From Desulfohalovibrio reitneri (GTDB lineage Bacteria > Desulfobacterota > Desulfovibrionia > Desulfovibrionales > Desulfovibrionaceae): a DNA stretch of 64,000 nt. How positions within the stretch are numbered: the first letter of the stretch is position 1; every line of letters starts with the position of its first letter. The stretch is from positions 1 to 64,000 of the forward strand of contig NZ_JOMJ01000003.1 in assembly GCF_000711295.1 (NCBI RefSeq), in the 5' to 3' direction. The translations under genes were made by a program, and so were the position numbers. This document shows, in pieces, positions 61,621 through 64,000 of the stretch. The notes under the pieces were generated by a model. It made no database searches and was not told the origin of the DNA. It saw only the letters and a program-made list of their open reading frames with translations.

Positions 61621-63810
61621 GTGAAACGGACTGGCGCGATGGCTGAGAACACCCGAGGTACCAGGCTGCTGGCCATAACCGGCCGGGAGGAGACGCGCGA
61701 ACTGCTGCTTCGCCTCTTGAGGGCCTCCTCCATGGTCGATGACGAGCCGGATTTCGCCGTAACCCTGGGAGAGGGGCTGGACTGGCTCTCCCGCGAATTC
61801 TTCGATTGCCTGATCCTTGACGAATCCGCTGACGGGCCGGACCTCAAGGGACTGGAGCGTATACGATCCGCCCATCCCTCCCTGCCCGTTGTCGTCTTGA
61901 CCGGTGAGTCCAATGCAGACTTTTGCCAGGAGGTGCTCAAGCGTGGCGCCCAGGATCTGCTGGCCGTTGACTCACTGGACGCCTTCGACCTTGCCCGCTC
62001 CATTCGGTTTTCCATGAATCGGCACTCCCTTCTGGTGGCCTGCGAACGGAGCAGGGTCGATCTGGCCGAGACCGAAAACAGGTTCCGCATCCTCGTGGAG
62101 GAGAACGCCGACGGCCTGCTTGTGGTTGATGAGTCGGGCAGGGTATTCTACGCAAACCCCGCCGCTGTGGATATTCTGGGACGTCCGGAGAACGAAATCA
62201 CGGGCCAGCCTTTCGGATTCCCGGTCATCGACGCCAGGCCAATGGAACTGGAAATCCTCCGTTCCGATGGCGAGCGCGCCAAAGTGGAGATGCTGGCGTC
62301 CGAAGTCGAGTGGGAAGGCGCGGCAGCGTATCTTGTTAGCCTGCGAGACGTCACGGCTCGATCAAGACGGGAGGACGAGCTGACCTATCGGGTGGAACTG
62401 GAGCGTCTTATCACCTCCATATCCACCATGTTCGTTACCCTCGATCCAGACCGGATCGATTTCGGCGTGAAAGACGGAGTACGCTCCCTGGCCGAGTTCT
62501 GCGAGGTGGACAGGGCCTTCGTCTACCTCTTCAACCAAGAGCGAACCCGCCTCGATCTTTCCTTCGAGTGGTGCGCGCAGGGAGTCGGGTCCAGGGCTGG
62601 ACACGACGACCATCTCAACGTGGACGATTTCTCCTGGCTCATGGAGCGGTTGCGCATTTTCGAGACCGCTCTTGTGTCCGATGTGGCCGAACTGCCCAAA
62701 GAGGCTATCGGCGAGCGGGATTTCCTGCATGGCCGCGGCACCAGAACCATGATCGTGGTGTCCATGAGCGATGGCCCGGAGCGAATGGGCTTTCTCGGCT
62801 TCGAGGCCGTGCGCAGGGACCGGATGTGGTCCGAGGAGGAAATCGGCCTGCTGAAGGTCGCGGGGGACATATTCGTCCAGTCTCTTCTGCGCAAGCGTAG
62901 GGAAGAGGAGCGACGCTCCACCGCCAGCCTGTTGGAAGCGCTGCTGCAGAACGAGGAGATCGGCCTACTCGTTTTGGAGTCCAACAGGACCGTGGCCCGG
63001 GTGAACCAGCGTTTCTGCGATCTGTTGCGCCTGGACGCCCGGTCTGGGGAACTGATGGGCGAGGATGCTCGGGACCTACTGCGGCGGGACCAAGAGGCGT
63101 TTGTCGACGGCTTCGGGAAATTGCGGGAGACCCTCCTTGACCCGGAAGGCTCCCTGACGGCCCAAAGGCTTGCCATGCGGGATGGATCAGAACTGGAAAT
63201 GGACGTTATTCGCCTGGAAGGAGAGTCCGGCGGGCGACTGCTTCAATGCCGGGACGTCACCGAACGCAGGCGGGAGGAACGCGACCTCAAGTCGAACCTT
63301 CGTCGGGATATGCTTACCGGACTTTCCAACCGGCATCGTTTTCTGGAAGACGCGGCGTTGCTTCTTGACGACGCCGCCGCCAAAGGCGAGCCGGCCGCTC
63401 TGCTTCTGGTGGACCTGGATCATTTCCGCAACATTACCAATACGTTCGGTTTTGACGTTGGCGACGAAGTGCTGCGGCAAAGCGCTCACCGACTGGGTGA
63501 GATCGCCAGCGGGGGGGACCTGCTCGGCCGGTTGGGAGGAGACGAGTTCGCCGTGCTGACCACGACCAACGGGCAGAGGGGGGACGTCGAGGCATTCGCC
63601 CGCCGCGTTCTCCGTGCCCTGGGCAAACCCTTCCTGGTCGGGGAGCGCTCCATTGAGAGCGGAGCCAGCATCGGTATCAGCTTCCACACCGCCCACGGAG
63701 AATCCGCCGAGGACTTACTGCTGGCCGCGGACATGGCCTTGGTGCGGGCCAAGGAGCAGGGGAGGGGACAGTTCATGGCCCACAACCATTCTTCTTGCCT
63801 GCTCAGGTAA
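61621..63810 (+). CDS. receiver-PAS-GAF-PAS-GGDEF protein, likely clock output
   Basis: 729 residues. Receiver-like (about 15-130; FDCLILDESADGPD holds the Asp), PAS (about 150-245; LVEENADGLLVVDESGRVFY), GAF-like (about 255-430; VDRAFVYLFNQERTRLDLSF), second PAS (about 440-545) and GGDEF (about 555-720) with the intact motif GGDEF at 639-643. The inhibitory RxxD site five residues before it reads SGGD, so feedback by cyclic di-GMP is unlikely. It should make cyclic di-GMP under control of the sensory domains. It begins four bases after kaiC, so it is the obvious candidate to carry a KaiC signal. GTG start; an ATG at 61639 is also possible. Confidence 0.88.
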   Translation: MKRTGAMAENTRGTRLLAITGREETRELLLRLLRASSMVDDEPDFAVTLGEGLDWLSREFFDCLILDESADGPDLKGLERIRSAHPSLPVVVLTGESNADFCQEVLKRGAQDLLAVDSLDAFDLARSIRFSMNRHSLLVACERSRVDLAETENRFRILVEENADGLLVVDESGRVFYANPAAVDILGRPENEITGQPFGFPVIDARPMELEILRSDGERAKVEMLASEVEWEGAAAYLVSLRDVTARSRREDELTYRVELERLITSISTMFVTLDPDRIDFGVKDGVRSLAEFCEVDRAFVYLFNQERTRLDLSFEWCAQGVGSRAGHDDHLNVDDFSWLMERLRIFETALVSDVAELPKEAIGERDFLHGRGTRTMIVVSMSDGPERMGFLGFEAVRRDRMWSEEEIGLLKVAGDIFVQSLLRKRREEERRSTASLLEALLQNEEIGLLVLESNRTVARVNQRFCDLLRLDARSGELMGEDARDLLRRDQEAFVDGFGKLRETLLDPEGSLTAQRLAMRDGSELEMDVIRLEGESGGRLLQCRDVTERRREERDLKSNLRRDMLTGLSNRHRFLEDAALLLDDAAAKGEPAALLLVDLDHFRNITNTFGFDVGDEVLRQSAHRLGEIASGGDLLGRLGGDEFAVLTTTNGQRGDVEAFARRVLRALGKPFLVGERSIESGASIGISFHTAHGESAEDLLLAADMALVRAKEQGRGQFMAHNHSSCLLR

Positions 63811-64000
63811 ATTCTGCCGGGGAGGCGCGCCTGCTTTTCTTTAATATGTTGAAGTAAAATTATATTTTTGTTCCAACCTTGCTGGCATGGATTTGGCTCG
63901 CCTCATGGCGAGGAGAGTTCATGGCGTGTGACAAGCAGTTTCGACGTGTAGGTCCCCCTCCGGGAATACGGGGGCGCTTAGCGGAAGCACTGGAGTTGGA

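Overview
The window looks like chromosome from a GC-rich, flagellated, sulfate-reducing deltaproteobacterium of the Desulfovibrionales. Supporting signs are a TunR-type tungstate/molybdate regulator next to mod genes, a CheA operon carrying HEAT, ParA and PilZ partners, a fused AccA-AccD carboxyltransferase and an AddAB pair. The genus cannot be fixed from sequence alone.

Layout. 1-3.7 kb: end of an unknown gene, a cold-shock protein, a FlgO-like lipoprotein, purine nucleoside phosphorylase and motAB. 3.9-8.3 kb: a three-gene acyl/acetyl-CoA carboxylase cluster (biotin carboxylase, fused AccAD, and a biotinyl-domain protein whose acceptor lysine appears to be missing). 8.4-19.1 kb: a SulP transporter with STAS and cyclic-nucleotide domains, ssb, a SWIM/SNF2 helicase, a peptide-type binding lipoprotein and a bifunctional RelA/SpoT enzyme. 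19.3-22.5 kb: a polar amino-acid ABC operon with its promoter, an internal hairpin and a bidirectional terminator.

22.5-33.4 kb is the most disturbed part. tunR diverges from modB-modA-modC, but modC is cut after about 122 codons and runs in frame into a giant phage ejection protein, followed by a T7-type tail fibre and a small tail protein. This prophage remnant stops at the 3' end of a tRNA-Pro(CGG) gene, a classic integration site. A deletion probably removed the left part of the prophage together with the 3' half of modC.

33.7-44.5 kb: a chemotaxis operon (cheB, HEAT, cheR, pilZ, parA-like, cheW, cheY, cheA) split by an IS5-like element that inserted exactly in the cheB stop codon and recreated a stop. 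44.5-58.8 kb: an unknown membrane protein, cpoB-like lipoprotein, dprA, an HDOD/GGDEF signalling trio, xerC, a PilZ-like protein, and a minus-strand operon of EamA, addA, addB and a PPC/DUF296 protein.

59.2-63.8 kb holds a circadian-clock-like operon: a putative KaiA C-domain-like protein, KaiB, KaiC (frame broken by one base in a run of C) and a receiver-PAS-GAF-PAS-GGDEF protein that is the natural output candidate. This is the strongest candidate for a little-described system here. 63811-64000 is AT-rich with no gene seen.
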